Assembly: GCA_012932295.1 (NCBI GenBank)
Contig: JAAONU010000001.1
Coordinates: 4,921,104 to 4,985,103 of the forward strand
From: Cyclina sinensis
Lineage: Eukaryota; Mollusca; Bivalvia; Venerida; Veneridae
Direction of reading: 5' to 3'
Length of the DNA stretch: 64,000 nt
The translations under genes were made by a program, and so were the position numbers. The notes below the pieces were generated by a model that was given only the letters and a program-made list of their open reading frames with translations, had not been told where the DNA came from and did not search any database. This document shows, in pieces, positions 31,193 to 45,039 of the stretch; position 1 is the first letter of the stretch, and the number at the start of each line of letters is the position of its first letter.

Positions 31193-34100
31193 ACTGGAAT
31201 GTTTCACTGGTCATGTTTTTTTTTTTTTTTTTTTTTGTTTTGTTTTTTCTGGAGAGTTAGGCCATAGACATTGTTACAAGAAACTATTTATTTCAGAGAG
31301 AATGAAATTGTGCCTGACCCTATTAAACTTAACAATGCCACGCCAACGTTTTTTGTTTTTTTTTGTTTGTTTGTTTGTTTGTTTGTTTTTTCGGTGCTAT
31401 GGATTTCAAATAAAAGGTGAAGTGAAACTTTTAAACGGTAGACCCGAAAGAGCAAATGGGGGTCTGTTAAAGTAGGAACAGTTTGCCGAAATGTGTCGAA
31501 ATAGTTTCTAGTATCCGCCTCTTTGAAAGTCAGGTCACAAAGACCTCACTTAATGTAAATCAGACACACCACGTTCCAACCCCTAGCGCATTTTTTACAG
31601 AAGTAGCTGGCTTCATTTAAATATTAGCATCACGAATTAATATCCCTATCTGTCGTAATATAGTGTATTTATTATGAGTAAATCTTGAGTTTCGACTGTA
31701 AGAAGATAGCTACAGACTTGACGAAATAATGTGATCTCATATTTTGATAGAAGTGACGAGGTAGGTTTCTTTAGAATGTCTTGAAAATAGTATTTCCGGG
31801 CACCTGATAGAACCATGGAAGTTATCACTTAAGTCTTCTTTAAATGCACTAACACGAATAAACAACACATTCTACACAATCTGCTTCGAACCACAAGTAG
31901 TAGTTTATTAGTTTCAAAGCTCCTGTATCTTGGGACCTTAACTCAACGATTTGATTGCATAGATGTTTGCTATTCAGTTTAAAGTTATCTTAGTCCTCTT
32001 CGTGACTTTTAGCATACAAAAATGATTTTTTTTACATAATTATAATTTATTTTCTAAATAAATGCTTTTATTGCTATTGAGTAAAGTCGACTATTGTAAA
32101 TGGCCCTGTCGTAAATGTAATTTACAATTACACTGGAATTTACATTTGAATTATATAGCTCGCAGAAGTGAAACGAGTCTTTGTTGAATTTAATATATTT
32201 TCTCTGTGTTTTCAGCATGTATCTTGTCTGTCATGCACCTTGATCATTACGAATCTAAATTAACAATATAGGAAAGGGCTATACAATAATACAGCCATAT
32301 TGCAACTATGAAAACGTTTGCAACTGTGATGTGTGTCTAGATAGGTGTATAGCAAACAGTATTTTATCGCACAATTAATAACATTTGTACATTTGTTTCC
32401 GCCTGATCAACGTAGATGTACTCCACAGATAAAGTAATTGAAAGCAGTCACACCCCGTGACCTACTGTCGGGAGTAAATTGATCAGTACTTATTTGAGTG
32501 GAAAATTGCTGGCTAACAAGGTGGTCATTGTCAATCTAATTACAGTATAAAGTGTACTATACGAGTGCGGCTTACATTTCATTCGGTGTATTTATTTAAC
32601 CAAGTCTCTTCCGGTTTTGACATGTTTACATAACGGACAAGATGTTGACGATCTCGAATATAATTTAGACTCTGTAATGCTGAAACTGGTCCTCTGTGAA
32701 ATATATAACAAGATTTAACTTACATCTCGAAATATTTCTTATCATCCTTAGTCCTCACATTTTCATTCGTTTTTGGTCCGAAGAGCCAAGATATACGTAT
32801 TTCGCATAGAATAGAATTGTCCGAGTCTTGGATGATAGATGCCATATTAAATCTCAAGTTACCTGTTTACCATAATGAAGGCGCGTAAAAAGTAAAATAA
32901 TTTTTCGTCTAGTAACTAAGGTATACAGGTTTTGTCTTTTCATCCAGGATTGTAACTGTAGACCTACTGTTCAACAGGGAATATTAATATAGTGAATGCT
33001 ATACGAAGCAATGACCACGAGTAAATGTTTATTATATTATTCAACAATCATGGTGTGTAACATCTATTTATATGTCAAACATGTGTATGTAATGATCAAA
33101 TCCATAAAGCCCTTCTTTGTAAACCGGTTAAATTTATCCGCTGGTCGACCTCGAGCCACTCAACTAGATAATGGGGCCACGCATCATCTCAGCGGGTAAT
33201 ATCTTCAACGAGTTAAATTCTTTTTAAATCCATATGACAATATAAACATCAACTAAATTCGTACAATTTTTAAGCATAAATTTGTATAAAATGATAGCGA
33301 TTTTACAACGTTCTGATTTTGTTACAATACAGCATGGTTTATAAAAATGTGGTGCTGGATTGACCTACATGGTCAGACAATTGTTGTGTTCACAGATTAA
33401 GTTTCACAACATCTAGTGCAGTTTTATTCCGCGTGAGAAAATATTTTAGGCGTGCAGGAAAGATGAATGGACCATTTTAAATGCATGAGAATATGGGAAG
33501 ATAAACTTTACAAATACACAGAAACGTGTGACAAAATTAAGTTTAATGCGATAATAAAAGAGACATTTAGTTATGTTCATTGAACTTGTTGGAATACCAA
33601 AGGTAAGCACATGGTCTAGTTCAATATATTGTTTTGTTTTGAAGACATTTTAAAAGATGAAAATTCAAATGTGTTCTCAAATAAGTGTTAATTGACTTTT
33701 TAAAAAGAAACTTTATTGTTTTTTAACGGTAAAATATAATGCATGTGCAAATAAACTTTATAACTTTTTGGTAACACATGCATACATTTATTTGCTCTGC
33801 CTAAGAAGTGACTCTCACATCAATACAATCCCGACCTTTCTGGTCCTTAAAAATGAAATTAGATAAGTCTGTAGATTGGGTATAAGAAGAGTATATGAAT
33901 TAAAGACATGAATATAAAGTACCGAAAGGTCAAAGATATTTTAATTCGAAATATTGCGAGTGAGAGAATGAAACTGTCTGAATAAAGGAACAAACAAACG
34001 ACAGAAAAAAGAACGGTTGGATTCAGGAACGAATACGAGCGAGTGAATAAAACATTATCATAGGCACAAATAGCTTAATTAATGTATGAAATATCTTCCG

Positions 34101-34614
34101 TATGTCTCTCGGTCATGAAGTTATATCTTCAATGATTATGATAACAATTCTACATGCACGAGGCAAATGGTATGAATTACTCTGTACTTTTTTTAGGCGT
34201 GAAATGAAGTGTAATTAAAACTTTCACCTGAGGGAAAACATTATTAGATATTGTTTCTAAAAATTATTCTTTAAGAGTGTGAATAGTGACATAGTAATAT
34301 ATTCCCTTTCATAATTACAAGCTTTCCGTATGGACAAACAGTAACAATACTAATTTTTTTTTTTTTATTTTTTTTTTTACAAACCGGATAAGACGAAAAT
34401 TCCCTTCTGCTTTAAAGCGTTTCTTACTAAACATTTCCTTCATAAAGTGAGTATGAAATATGAAATTAGTAATTTGTAAAATACAAAAATGCTCATTTAC
34501 TGCTCATACTACAATCTCATTTTCCAATGATCAACACAAAATAATAAGAAGAAAAAAAGAACTAGACTATCACTCTTCGTTTTAGTCTATTACCGGAATG
34601 TATCATTAAAATGT

Positions 34615-34765
34615 ATGAACTTATGTATTACACTTCATTAAAACATTTGATTAAAGACCACATGTATTACAACTCATTAAAAAACCTCATGTTTACACTT
34701 CATTAAAAGACCTAACGTATTACACTTCATTAAAAGAGCTCATGAATTACACTTCATTCATGCCC
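34615..34765. repeat. Short tandem repeat, ~32-bp unit, ~5 copies
   Basis: Unit approximates CATGTATTACACTTCATTAA + AAGACCT. Confidence 0.75.
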
Positions 34766-35284
34766 ACAATATTTATGTCCTCTTTCTTTTGAAGCACAGT
34801 ATTGAATCATCTAGTACTTACACTTTACAGACGATTGTAAAATCTTAACATCTTAGGGAATTCGCTCTCAAAACTCATACACTTCAGATGTACTATGATT
34901 CTTTACATATTAAACTTTGTTACGTCATCAATACGTCATGAACGTGTCGTTCAGCTTTATGTCCACGACTCCAAAATATATATAGAAACAAAACATTGTA
35001 CGTCCGATTTTCTTTGATGTTGGTTACTCGTATATTAAACTAGTTCAATGTAGTTTTTACATTTTACATTGCTCATAGACTGTGAATGGAAAGAAAACTT
35101 TTACGGTTGTGAGAGCAAAACAGCGCTACAATATTAGGGTCACCAGTTTACAGCAATGAACGTTTTGATTGCTTGTTTGGCAACAGAAATAAAACTTGCA
35201 CAGAATAAAAATAACAGACTACCTGGGATAATTGCCTCCATCACACATCTATGACTTTGTGTTGTGTTAAATGTATAGCTGAAG

Positions 35285-35425
35285 CAATAGGAGAAGCAAT
35301 TGGTCCGGGGATTGAGCACTGGACTTCCGTTCCGGAGGTCGCTAGTCCGAATCCCACGAGAGCTAGTATTTTCCAGTGACTTTCGACACAATCCTGTTTG
35401 CAGTTTGCATTCAGGAAGTAGTCAT
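35285..35425 (+). mobile_element. tRNA-derived SINE, family shared with 40420-40525
   Basis: GGAGGTCGCTAGTCCGAATC (B box region) followed by CCACGAGAGCTAG and TTTTCCAGTGACTTTCGAC. The same order of phrases is found on the minus strand at 40420-40525. Confidence 0.55.
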
Positions 35426-35519
35426 TTATATCGATGCAACGTGTACATACTTTCAAGTGTTGCCAGGCTAATGTAGGTGTAGCCGGGTACAGGTATATGG
35501 TGACAAATCGATTAGTAAC

Positions 35520-35600
35520 ACCATGTGGCTTGGTCATTTGGTGTCTACCCTGTTAGCGGAAGGCTATGTGTTCAAGTCCAGGTCGAGCCACGATTTTTCA
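35520..35600 (+). mobile_element. tRNA-like SINE head
   Basis: GTGGCTTGGTCATTTGGTGTC ... GTTCAAGTCCAGG ... AGCCAC: paired acceptor-like ends (GTGGCT/AGCCAC), A and B boxes, but the T stem does not pair, so it is not a functional tRNA gene. Confidence 0.45.
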
Positions 35601-36616
35601 CGACCTCTTAAATTAGCATAAATCTTACATCGTCACTAAGCACAAAATGTATATTATTTTGTAATATTATAGTATCAAGATCATTTTTTGAATTCACTTT
35701 TTTCTTCGGAAAAATATACATTTAACCTTTATTACATGTAGGTATTTCTAACAAATGTAACGTATGTATTTCATAACCTTTTCATTTTTTTCATATATTT
35801 GTTCATACATGTATTCATAATAAATACAGACATCAGATATCTTGAATTATAAAGACAAGAGGAACATGTTGATGTGGCCAGTGTTTAATTCAGAATATTA
35901 AGTACTTGAATATTCTCTTTCTAGTTCTGAATGCCATTTGCAGCAATTAAATGTATATTTTTAAAGCTATTTATTTTTATATAATAAACCCACAAACAGT
36001 TAATGTTATAAATGAGGTGCAAGTTACTTATAAAAGTATTCACCACTTAGGAAATTACTTAAAATTCTTTCTCTCACAATATTTCCCGTTTATATCCCCG
36101 CACTTAAATGTACATGTATGTACTAGTATATTAGAATGATATAAAACGTATCATCACCTAACAGTTATCAGATTATGTGTTTAAAGTGTTACGAACAAAT
36201 GGCAAACCGTCTGCATATTTTGAGATAAAAGTTCTGTTTTAACATTCAGTGTTTCTACTGGATACATTCTGACAGGTTCCGCGCGTTGCACAAGTCATTC
36301 TCACCTTCTATCTACCTGTATACCTGCCCTACCTGCAAATCTATTATTAGAAACATTCGGATTATTCGGAACTTACCGTTCATTTGTTATCTAAAGTGGA
36401 ATCGTCCGGTTAGAAGCACGTGCCAAGATCTCTATGGGAATGCAGACGGCATGTTCATTGCTTGTTACCATAGTAACTATCCAGTCTAAAATAAGATTTG
36501 GCAGATAGCTCTTCATTTATCATCTGGTGGAAAGTTTGGGAGTTTACCTACATAGAATTTACCTTGTTTTTCTCTGAATCTAGTCTCCGGGCCCGTTCGA
36601 AGGGTATCAGGTCACC

Positions 36617-36715
36617 ATGGAGACGATATGGCTACAGAGACCCAGTTCGGATATACCCTGGGGATTTCGGTTACAAGGGGGACGGGAATTTGCCGAGCCG
36701 CTCTCCGTCCAGAGG
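36617..36715 (+). CDS. Zasp: Zasp-like exon 1: start of PDZ domain
   Basis: ATG in an ideal context (CACCATGG) with an in-frame TAG 45 bases upstream, so the start is well fixed. Encodes 33 residues, METIWLQRP...IPWGFRLQGG...LSVQR. PWGFRLQGG is the hallmark carboxylate-binding loop of the PDZ-LIM family (PDLIM, LDB3/ZASP, Enigma). Ends in phase 0 at CAGAGG|GTAAGT. In this family the PDZ domain binds alpha-actinin at muscle Z-discs and actin stress fibres. The whole reading here covers residues 1-833 in six exons; the LIM domains should lie to the right. The symbol is by family likeness (PDZ + ZM + no LIM seen yet); LDB3 or another PDLIM name would be equally defensible. Confidence 0.88.
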
Positions 36716-39700
36716 GTAAGTACTTTATGCTTGTAGTATTTAATAGGTACGTGTTACTTGTATATAGATATTCAATGTATATGAAGTAGTTACCAGATTT
36801 AAAAGAAAATAAGATTATGTATAATGGGACAGTTTATAGCAGAATATTAAAAAACGTGACTTTCATTCAAACAGTCATTTTAACAAAAAAGGGTAACTTC
36901 ATTTTTCAATACGGCGTCATGACTGGCCTACACTGTCTTGTTGGAAATGGCAACGTTTGTAAATCTTCGCTTGATCTGGGCATACAGAATGATACTTTTT
37001 TTGGGTAAAATTTCTCGGAGTAAAATTTAAGTGTACATTCTATGAGCACATTACATATCATTTCTTAGTTTTCACTGGACTTACTATAACTCTTAATATA
37101 CTGTCCCTGGTTTTCATAACTTACTTTCGATTTTGATTTGGATTGCATAAATAACTGACAAGATATTAAACATTTCTTTTAAAAATGACATGTTATGTCA
37201 AATTATGTATAAAAAGCAAATCCTTGGTACGGACACGTTCACAACTGACCGCCATTACTTACATCTGTCCTATTCAACAAGAACACTAAAGTCTGACCAC
37301 GGAAACCGATCTAACTGTGATCCTTCATGCTAAAGTATTTAACTGTAATGGTCGGTTTCTAGATATATAATACTAACGTTAATTCCAGACTTTACTGACT
37401 ACCTTCTATCCCTACATTTATCACTCAATGACAGCAGCAGGTCTTAGGAACTGCGCTTACACCTTCATGCTAAGTATAAAAAAACATACATTTTACAGAA
37501 TATGACTGTCTAATTGCTCTAAACACAATATACTAGAAAAACCCGTAGAATCTCACTGTGAATACATGACATTTTTAACTAAAGGAATATAAAATTTATT
37601 TTATGTCAGAAATTCCATCACCAATAAACAGATGCGAGGAAGCCACTGAGGTATAGGTAGACAATTAACCTGCACTTCAATCTGAACATTTAAAATGGCC
37701 CAGGGCACCATTTAGTCTCGGACCGTAACATTTTTAAGAAATGATGGTTACTGCAAGATTGTATGGACGTTTAATCTGGCTAAAATATACAACGACCACA
37801 AAGTTAAAAGTTATATTGTTGCAGAACGTTAAAAGTACTTTGAAAGTAATGACAAAACCACCTGGTGACATATAGAGTCTGATACTATGTACCGTTGCCA
37901 AGATAAATGATTTCCGAATTGTAAGTACGTCTTTCTGTTTATGAGGTGTAATTAATTTCCATACCTTTCTGCAGTTTTCATAGAGTGCCAACCATCATCC
38001 ATGAAAAGGTTCAAGAATTTCTCTGACGTTCATTATTACTCCCACGTATTTCAAATAACTTACCAGATTTCGAATTGTTTACATCCCAATCAGATGACGT
38101 GAGTGTCTATTCGTACTGTATATAACATAGATATATATTTTACTGATACCTCTCAAATTAATGTACGTACTATAACAATAATAAGAAACAAAGAAGCAAG
38201 CAATTGAACCTCCAGGTTAATGTGGAGAGGAGAAAAGTTTCCTAGAGCAATCGGTATTTTTACGTTTGTTCAACTCACATGTACTTCTACATTTGATGTA
38301 TATTAACCAGAAAACAATTTCTCGAGATGTTTTAATACCTAGGAGAAGAAAAGGATATATTGAACGTGTTATGAATATCTGATGTATTGAAAGTTTTCAA
38401 AAGATTCAAGCAAATTTTTTAGAAAAAGGAATAAATGACTTTGGTCACACATTACTGGTGGTGTTAATAAACCTCGGCACATAGTTGTCGAAACATAAGT
38501 TGTAGGTACCATTAAAAAGGTTGTTTATTTCATTTGTTGTATCAAAAAGACTTCGCTTTCAAATTTATAATCTGACATAATCTTTTAGCTAACTTGGTAT
38601 CATATATATTGAGAGATTTGGAATAACGTCTATTCGATTTTGGTATGGTTTATTTAAGTAATATATTTGACTACTATCAATATTTCTGTTGAAATCAAAC
38701 GTATGAGAAAATCTATGTAGTTTTCTATGTGTATTTAATGGGCCACCTGCCCTAAGCAAAAGCATGACGTCCAAGGATTCTGTCCGCTCACTTTCTTAGA
38801 TATTCTTACTCTAGAAATTTCAATGGGGTAGGAATTTTCTAAAAATTTTATCTAAGATAGGTTCGATAACCAGACTGGTCTGGTCGCCTTTAGGTGGTTC
38901 AGACTTGTCAGTATACTGTTATATTCATACTGTCATATAAAACTTCTTTGTGTCCTAACGTATCTTTATTTTCGAAACTTCGAATAGCTTTCAACGCTTT
39001 CGATAATGCTAGAACATAATATAGAAAATATTCTGTGAAGAAGTAAACTAACGTTTTTCTTCCGACGTGAACGTTATAAACGCTCGGTGCATTTACTATC
39101 CCGCTGACACTCGGAAACGAGCTAGTGAGGCAGAACGGAAGGCGTTTTAACATTATTACTTTATCAGATAATCTGTGGATTTCCAGGAAAGCGTAAAAAT
39201 GCATCTGCAACTTACATGATAAGCCTTCAGTTACAGGTCTCTATGAACATGCACTTGAATTCTGAGTCATTCAGCTTAGACCAAAGAAACGAATTGTTTG
39301 ATTGAAGACGTTTTATATTGTTTGTAAACATTTGAACGAAAGCAACACGAGTTTTTGTTGCAGAAAGAAAAAGAAGCTGTTTTTTTTCAATCGAAACGCT
39401 TGGATGCATTAATACAGAGAACATTTTGTTTAAGTGCAATATCTTTTGGGGCGGGGGCGGATAGTAGAGGACGGGGGCGGGCATAGGCAGTAGATGTTTA
39501 ACGGGCGGTTAATTATTGTTTCACTAAGTATTTAAGATGCCACATGTGAAGTTCTTGACTTGCTGACGTATTTATTAGAAAGGGCATTTCACGGTAGATA
39601 TATTTGTTTTCATGAAGGTAGCCGTCGGATATTTACTGAAGATAGAATAAAATATACCACATGTTGGTGCAGTTAATTAAAGGCAAATACAGTTTTTGTC

Positions 39701-42700
39701 ACCGACATGGTTGATCCTAACATGTTTGTAAGGCACGGGTCTACTTTCATTGGTAAAGAAAAAGAAAAGAAATAAAACTATAAAATCTGCCAAAAGGCTG
39801 AATAATGAGGAGGTCATTTGTTTTTAATAATGTAGAATTGAAGCATCAGCTATACGCCAAAGAAGTCCGTATTTCATTTGAAATTTAATAATTTGTATTG
39901 GAGGACATAATTATACCCACTTCCACTTGCGCCTAATCAATTAATTTTCTTCTATATCCGTCACCGATATTACAGACGAATTTTGAGGCAGGTTACACCA
40001 TTATTGAGAAAATTAGGGTTTACTTCATTTTATGAGTGAATTACACTTTTTTGCACGAAAGTATCCATTTCATTGGTTGTTTACAAGCGGTCTCTATATT
40101 ACAACGAATCGCCGTATTGTGCATCCCTAATAGGTCGTTAGGGGAAATGATGCGTTAAACATCAACATGGCGTCTGGCTTTCTGGTTTCTATCATCTCCT
40201 GGGGCAGGGCCTAGTGTTTATATAGATCTATATTTCGTACGATCTAGTTTCATCACTAATATATCCTAATTAAATGTTAACAGACCGAATGATACAAACG
40301 TTCTTATTTTCATTTGTACACCTTCAAAAACTGTGTTTGATTAATTAGTCTAAACTTATTTATTTTACATCGATTGGGAAGACGGTTCTTGCAAATTATA
40401 TAAATCCTTCTCGATGACAATATCCTGGGTTCAAACCAGTACTCGTGCCGAAAGCAAGGAATGCGGAAAGTCACTGTAGACTCTCTCCCCTAGTGGGATT
40501 CGAACCAGCGACCCCCGGATCGGGATTCCCGTATTTCACCATTCATATGCAAAGAATTTAAGACTTTACAATTTTACATAAATGTTTCCGTCCACGTGAT
40601 CACGTGATCTTGTCTGTAGTATGGAACTGCTTCTCACATAGTTTTACCATATCGAATAGTAGATATGTCCAGCTTAATGTATTCCTGATGCAAATGTTAA
40701 TATTTAAAACGTATCACGTGACTAAAGCTATTTCAATAAGTCTCGGGATTTGAGTAACATGTTACGACTCTAGAATTATACAGACATGCCATCACTTGTA
40801 CCTAGATATATTTTGTTATTCATTGTATAATGTTAACCTTTTTCGTTCGAGGTTCCACCTGCCCACTGACCGCATGTGACCGAGACAATTATTACCATGC
40901 GCCATAAAGTATATTTGTTTACACAACTACCTGGTTATCACGTGTAGCACGTGTTAATTTATCGTCTAGTTCTAAATTATTACCATATAACACTCATAGA
41001 CAAGCATGTAATAACGAATTACTGTATTCGCGTCCAGGCATGGAAAGCATCAGCAGGCTGCCCGAAATATTGAGAGTTGTGCAAAAATACTCTGTCAGTA
41101 AGTTTTGTAAATGTTTAATCAAATAAAGTTATTAACGTAGTTTGAACGCGTCTTGTGTAAAGCCACTGACAGAAATAAGGAAAAAAACCGTTTGCAAAAT
41201 ACATCTAAATAAGTATGGAAGTCTAGAAGGGACATTTCAGATTGATAAAGTATGCTTAGAGGTTATCATTAATTCAGCTCTTTTTCAGACGTACAAGATA
41301 GAAGAGAACAAAGCTATTTTTAAACCAATATTATTAGTTAAACAGGGGTGTTCTTATGTTAACACTGTTCTTCGTGTACGAGTTTTTTTTATGAAACAGA
41401 ACTGATTAATTATTGCAATGTTTCCATATGAGCGGCCGTAAAACCGAGAACAAGGGGTTTAAATTATATTGCCGGAAGAAATGTAGTTATACTTACCAGT
41501 TCATAAATGTGATCCCTAAGATTTCGAAAAAAGTATTTCGAATTTCTTTATTGTAAAATAAAGATAAACCCACGATATAAATTAACTTGCCATTTTAACC
41601 TTGAATGTTATTACATAAAATACTCACAAGGAGAATATCTAAGTGAAGAGCGAATTGTTGGAGAAGCCAGGTTGCAACAACTTCACTGGACAGCAAAGGT
41701 TACCAACCTGCAGAAACATTTATAATCGATGTATCTGTAACAATAGAGATGATCTTCTTTATACCCGATGCTATACAACTGACGTGTCAGTTCGCATGTT
41801 TCCATGTTAATTTCTTAAATATTGAGGAAAGTGAAGTATCTATACTGTTAGAAAGAAGTGGATACACTGTTCTGGTTTTGATATCTTTGAAGTACACAGG
41901 AACAAACAAAGAATAAATCAGGTGTAAACCTTTAAACATCAATAGGTATGCACCCAACACTTAGTGCCGACATTCTATTGTTGCATGAAATGAAACTATA
42001 CAACAGGTATATATCTATGTCTGATAAATATTGTTGGATTATTTATTGCACCATTTCCTCCGTTAAAAATAACTAATAAACAAGAAATCACAGAAACCTC
42101 AACTGAAATTCCATTCGTTATCACTATCAGCCTATAGCTTTGCATTGTAACTGTAGTTTGTATTGTACGATTGGTACCAATGACATAAGACACAGACTGC
42201 AGTACTCACATTACTGAATTGTTATAAGGTATACAAGCCCGGCTCCACCACCAGTCATCTCATACCAGTAGTGGTCATGGGTAGGAATCTGATCTCATAT
42301 ACGAAAAAGCTGGTAGTTTCTTAAGGGTCTCTAGGACTGACAGTAAGGTAAACTGTTCACATACATAAACCTAAAATTGCTTGTAAATAAACAACCTCAT
42401 CAACACGCGAAAATGTATGTTGACGACACAAGAACCATTTTTTATGCAATAGTATTAGCACACAATCATAGCACTATTCAGTACAAAGTGCTACGAAGAC
42501 AATATATTCTAAATTATCATTCCATCACAGATTTCAGATGTATGCACAATTGCATCGTTAACAGACAATCTATCTGTTACAGATACCAGAAACTGTTTCT
42601 AGAATATTGAGGTAACATAGAGGTAGGTACAACTCTGCTATTGGGAAAATCTACTTATTGAACCTGTGTCTGTACTGTATTGTGTGAGAGTTACGACTTC

Positions 42701-43647
42701 TCCTAATTGTTGTAATAATTGTTGGCACAACAATACGTAATTCTAATAAACCATTTTGCGAAGTAACAAACGAATGAGTTCTTATCAAAGGTAAATAACT
42801 AAACAAAAGAGTTAACTACATGTATGTAAACTACAGCTTAGGGGACAAGCGTCCAGGGGATCATGACTGCCCTTGTTTATTATACATTTTACTGTATCTC
42901 ATCGAGTCTGTGAGAGCATCTGATGGCATGTTTTAAACATTTTTAATCATTTTACATCTTTGACAATAATAATGATACAGTTTATTGTTTGAAGATTTGT
43001 TGATACATGCGTGTAAATTATTTGTTCACGATACATTTAGTAAGCTCTTAATACGTAACAACACAGAGCTTTTTCATTTAAAATTTAAAAGGTTTAGATA
43101 GTTAGATACCTAGGCCTTAGCAGTTATTAATTTGAAATGAGGTTATAGCGCTAACACGTGAAAAACGTTACTGTAGATTTTCAAAAGTTACGAAGATTTC
43201 ATCGTTACCATACAAGCACTCTTAGGTGATAAAGGTTTCTATAGGTGGGCCATTTTATATTCAAAGGCATAAATAAAAACATACACCTGGCCAGCCTTTT
43301 TCGAAAACTTTATTCTTTCTTTTAATTATAGATGATCAAACGAAGTTTTATCATTTCTGCAGTGATAAAGTCGTCATTAGATTGTCGTTATACGTCAAGA
43401 GTCCGTAAAAGATTTGAATCAGTGTTTAAAGTTATCAATGTAATTGGCAGGTTGTAATATAAGGTTGGTCATAGAGAACCTCTGTTTGTTTGCTTGTTTG
43501 TTTGTGTGTTGTTGTTTTTTTTTTTTCAATGTTACCGAAGAATATGATATTAGTTTGAGCTTGAATCTGGATTGATAACGAGGAGTTTGTTACCAGACCT
43601 GTAACATTTACAATGCAAATAAAATAAGTCTTTGTAGCAATTACGTC
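36716..43647. other. Zasp-like intron 1, left part
   Basis: About 7 kb with no supported exon. It contains a G-rich segment at 39449-39484, a SINE on the minus strand near 40.5 kb and short T-rich runs. Open frames here are short and lack splice context. Confidence 0.55.
40420..40525 (-). mobile_element. tRNA-derived SINE (minus strand)
   Basis: Minus-strand reading: GGTCGCTGGTTCGAATCCCA (perfect B box), then TAGGGGAGAGAGTCTACAGT and GACTTTCCGCATTCCTTGC. Same phrases as the plus-strand copy near 35.3 kb. Confidence 0.65.
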
Positions 43648-43656
43648 TTGTAGGCT
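43648..43656. repeat. Target-site duplication, left copy (TTGTAGGCT)
   Basis: A nine-base direct repeat identical to 48021-48029. Confidence 0.92.
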
Positions 43657-43749
43657 ATTAGCGTGAAGTTGGCTAAGAGATCGGCAATCGACGTTCGACA
43701 TTCAATGTACAGCTATGCAATCAACATTCGGCTATGCATTAGCAGATAT

Positions 43750-44930
43750 GCTAATACACAGCTGTGCAATCTACGTTCAGCTCTGCATTCAACGAATGTA
43801 GAGCTGTGCAATCGACATTCAGCTCTACATTCAAAATACAATATTCCTGAATGTAGAGCTATGCATTCGACGTTCAGCTCTGCATTCACCAAATGCAGAG
43901 CTGTGCAATCGAAATTCAGCTCTACATTCGAAATATAATATATCTGAATGTAGAGCTACGCATTCGACGTTCAGCTCTGCATTCAATGAATGTACAGCTG
44001 TGCAATCGAAATTCAGCTCTGCATTCTACGAATGTAGAGCTATGCATTGGACGTTCAGCTCTGTATTCACCGAATGTACAGCTGTGCAATCGAAATTCAG
44101 CTCGACATTCGAAATACAATATTCCGAATGCATAGCTATGCATTCGATATTCAGCTCTACATTCACCGAATGTAGAGCTGTGCAATCGATATTCAGTTCT
44201 ACATTCGAAATACAATATTCCTGAATGTAGAGCTATACATTCGACGTTCAGCTCTGCATTTACCGAATCCAGAGCTGTGCAATCGATATTCAGCTCTACA
44301 TTCGAAATAAATTATTCCTGAATGTAGAGCTATGCATTCGACGTTCAGCTCTGCATTCAACGAATGTAGAGCTGTGCAATCGATATTCAGCTCTACATTC
44401 GAAATAAATTACTCCTGAATGTAGAGCTATGCATTCGACGTTCAGCTCTGCATTCAATGAATGTAGAGCTGTGCAATCGATATTCAGTTCTACATTCGAA
44501 ATACAATATTCCGAATGCATAGCTATGCATTCGACATTAAGCTCTGCATTCACCGATTGCAGAGCTGTGCAATCGAAATTACATTTTATTGAATGTAGAG
44601 CTATGCATTCGACGTTCAGCTATGCATTCAATGAATGTACAGCTGTGCAATCGAAATTCAGCTCGACATTCGAAATACAATATTCCGAATGCATAGCTAT
44701 GCATTCGACATTAAGCTCTGCATTCACCGATTGCAGAGCTGTGCAATCGAAATTACATTTAATTGAATGTAGAGCTATGCATTCGACGTTCAGCTCTGCA
44801 TTCACCGAATGTAGAGCTGTGCAATCGACATTCAGCTCTACATTCAAAATACAATATTCTTGAATGTAGAGCTATGCATTCGACGTTCAACTCTGCATTC
44901 ACCGAATGTAGAGCTGTGCAATCGATGTTA
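43750..44930. repeat. FB2 left arm: palindromic ~40-bp satellite units
   Basis: Tandem units alternate GAATGTAGAGCTATGCATTC, GACGTTCAGCTCTGCATTCA and GAATGTAGAGCTGTGCAATC, GAAATTCAGCTCTACATTCG, separated every second unit by AAATACAATATTCC. Each unit is itself an imperfect palindrome (GAATGTAGAGCT ... AGCTCTGCATTC). Confidence 0.9.
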
Positions 44931-45039
44931 GCAGTAGCCGCAATAGAAATAAAATCAAACATGAAGTTGGCAGTAGTAGTACCAGCAGTAGCAATAGGAA
45001 AAACGGGAAATTGGCAGTAGCAGTAAGAACAGTAGGAAA

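Larger units (their letters stand above)
31200..36560. other. Intergenic region between gene C and the Zasp-like gene
   Basis: AT-rich; no exon supported. It contains homopolymer and GTTT tracts (31220-31385), a ~32-bp short tandem repeat (34615-34765) and two SINE-like tRNA heads near 35300 and 35525. Confidence 0.5.

Noticed and set aside
35525..35592. A tRNA gene
   Set aside because: Acceptor ends pair but the T stem does not; treated as a SINE head.
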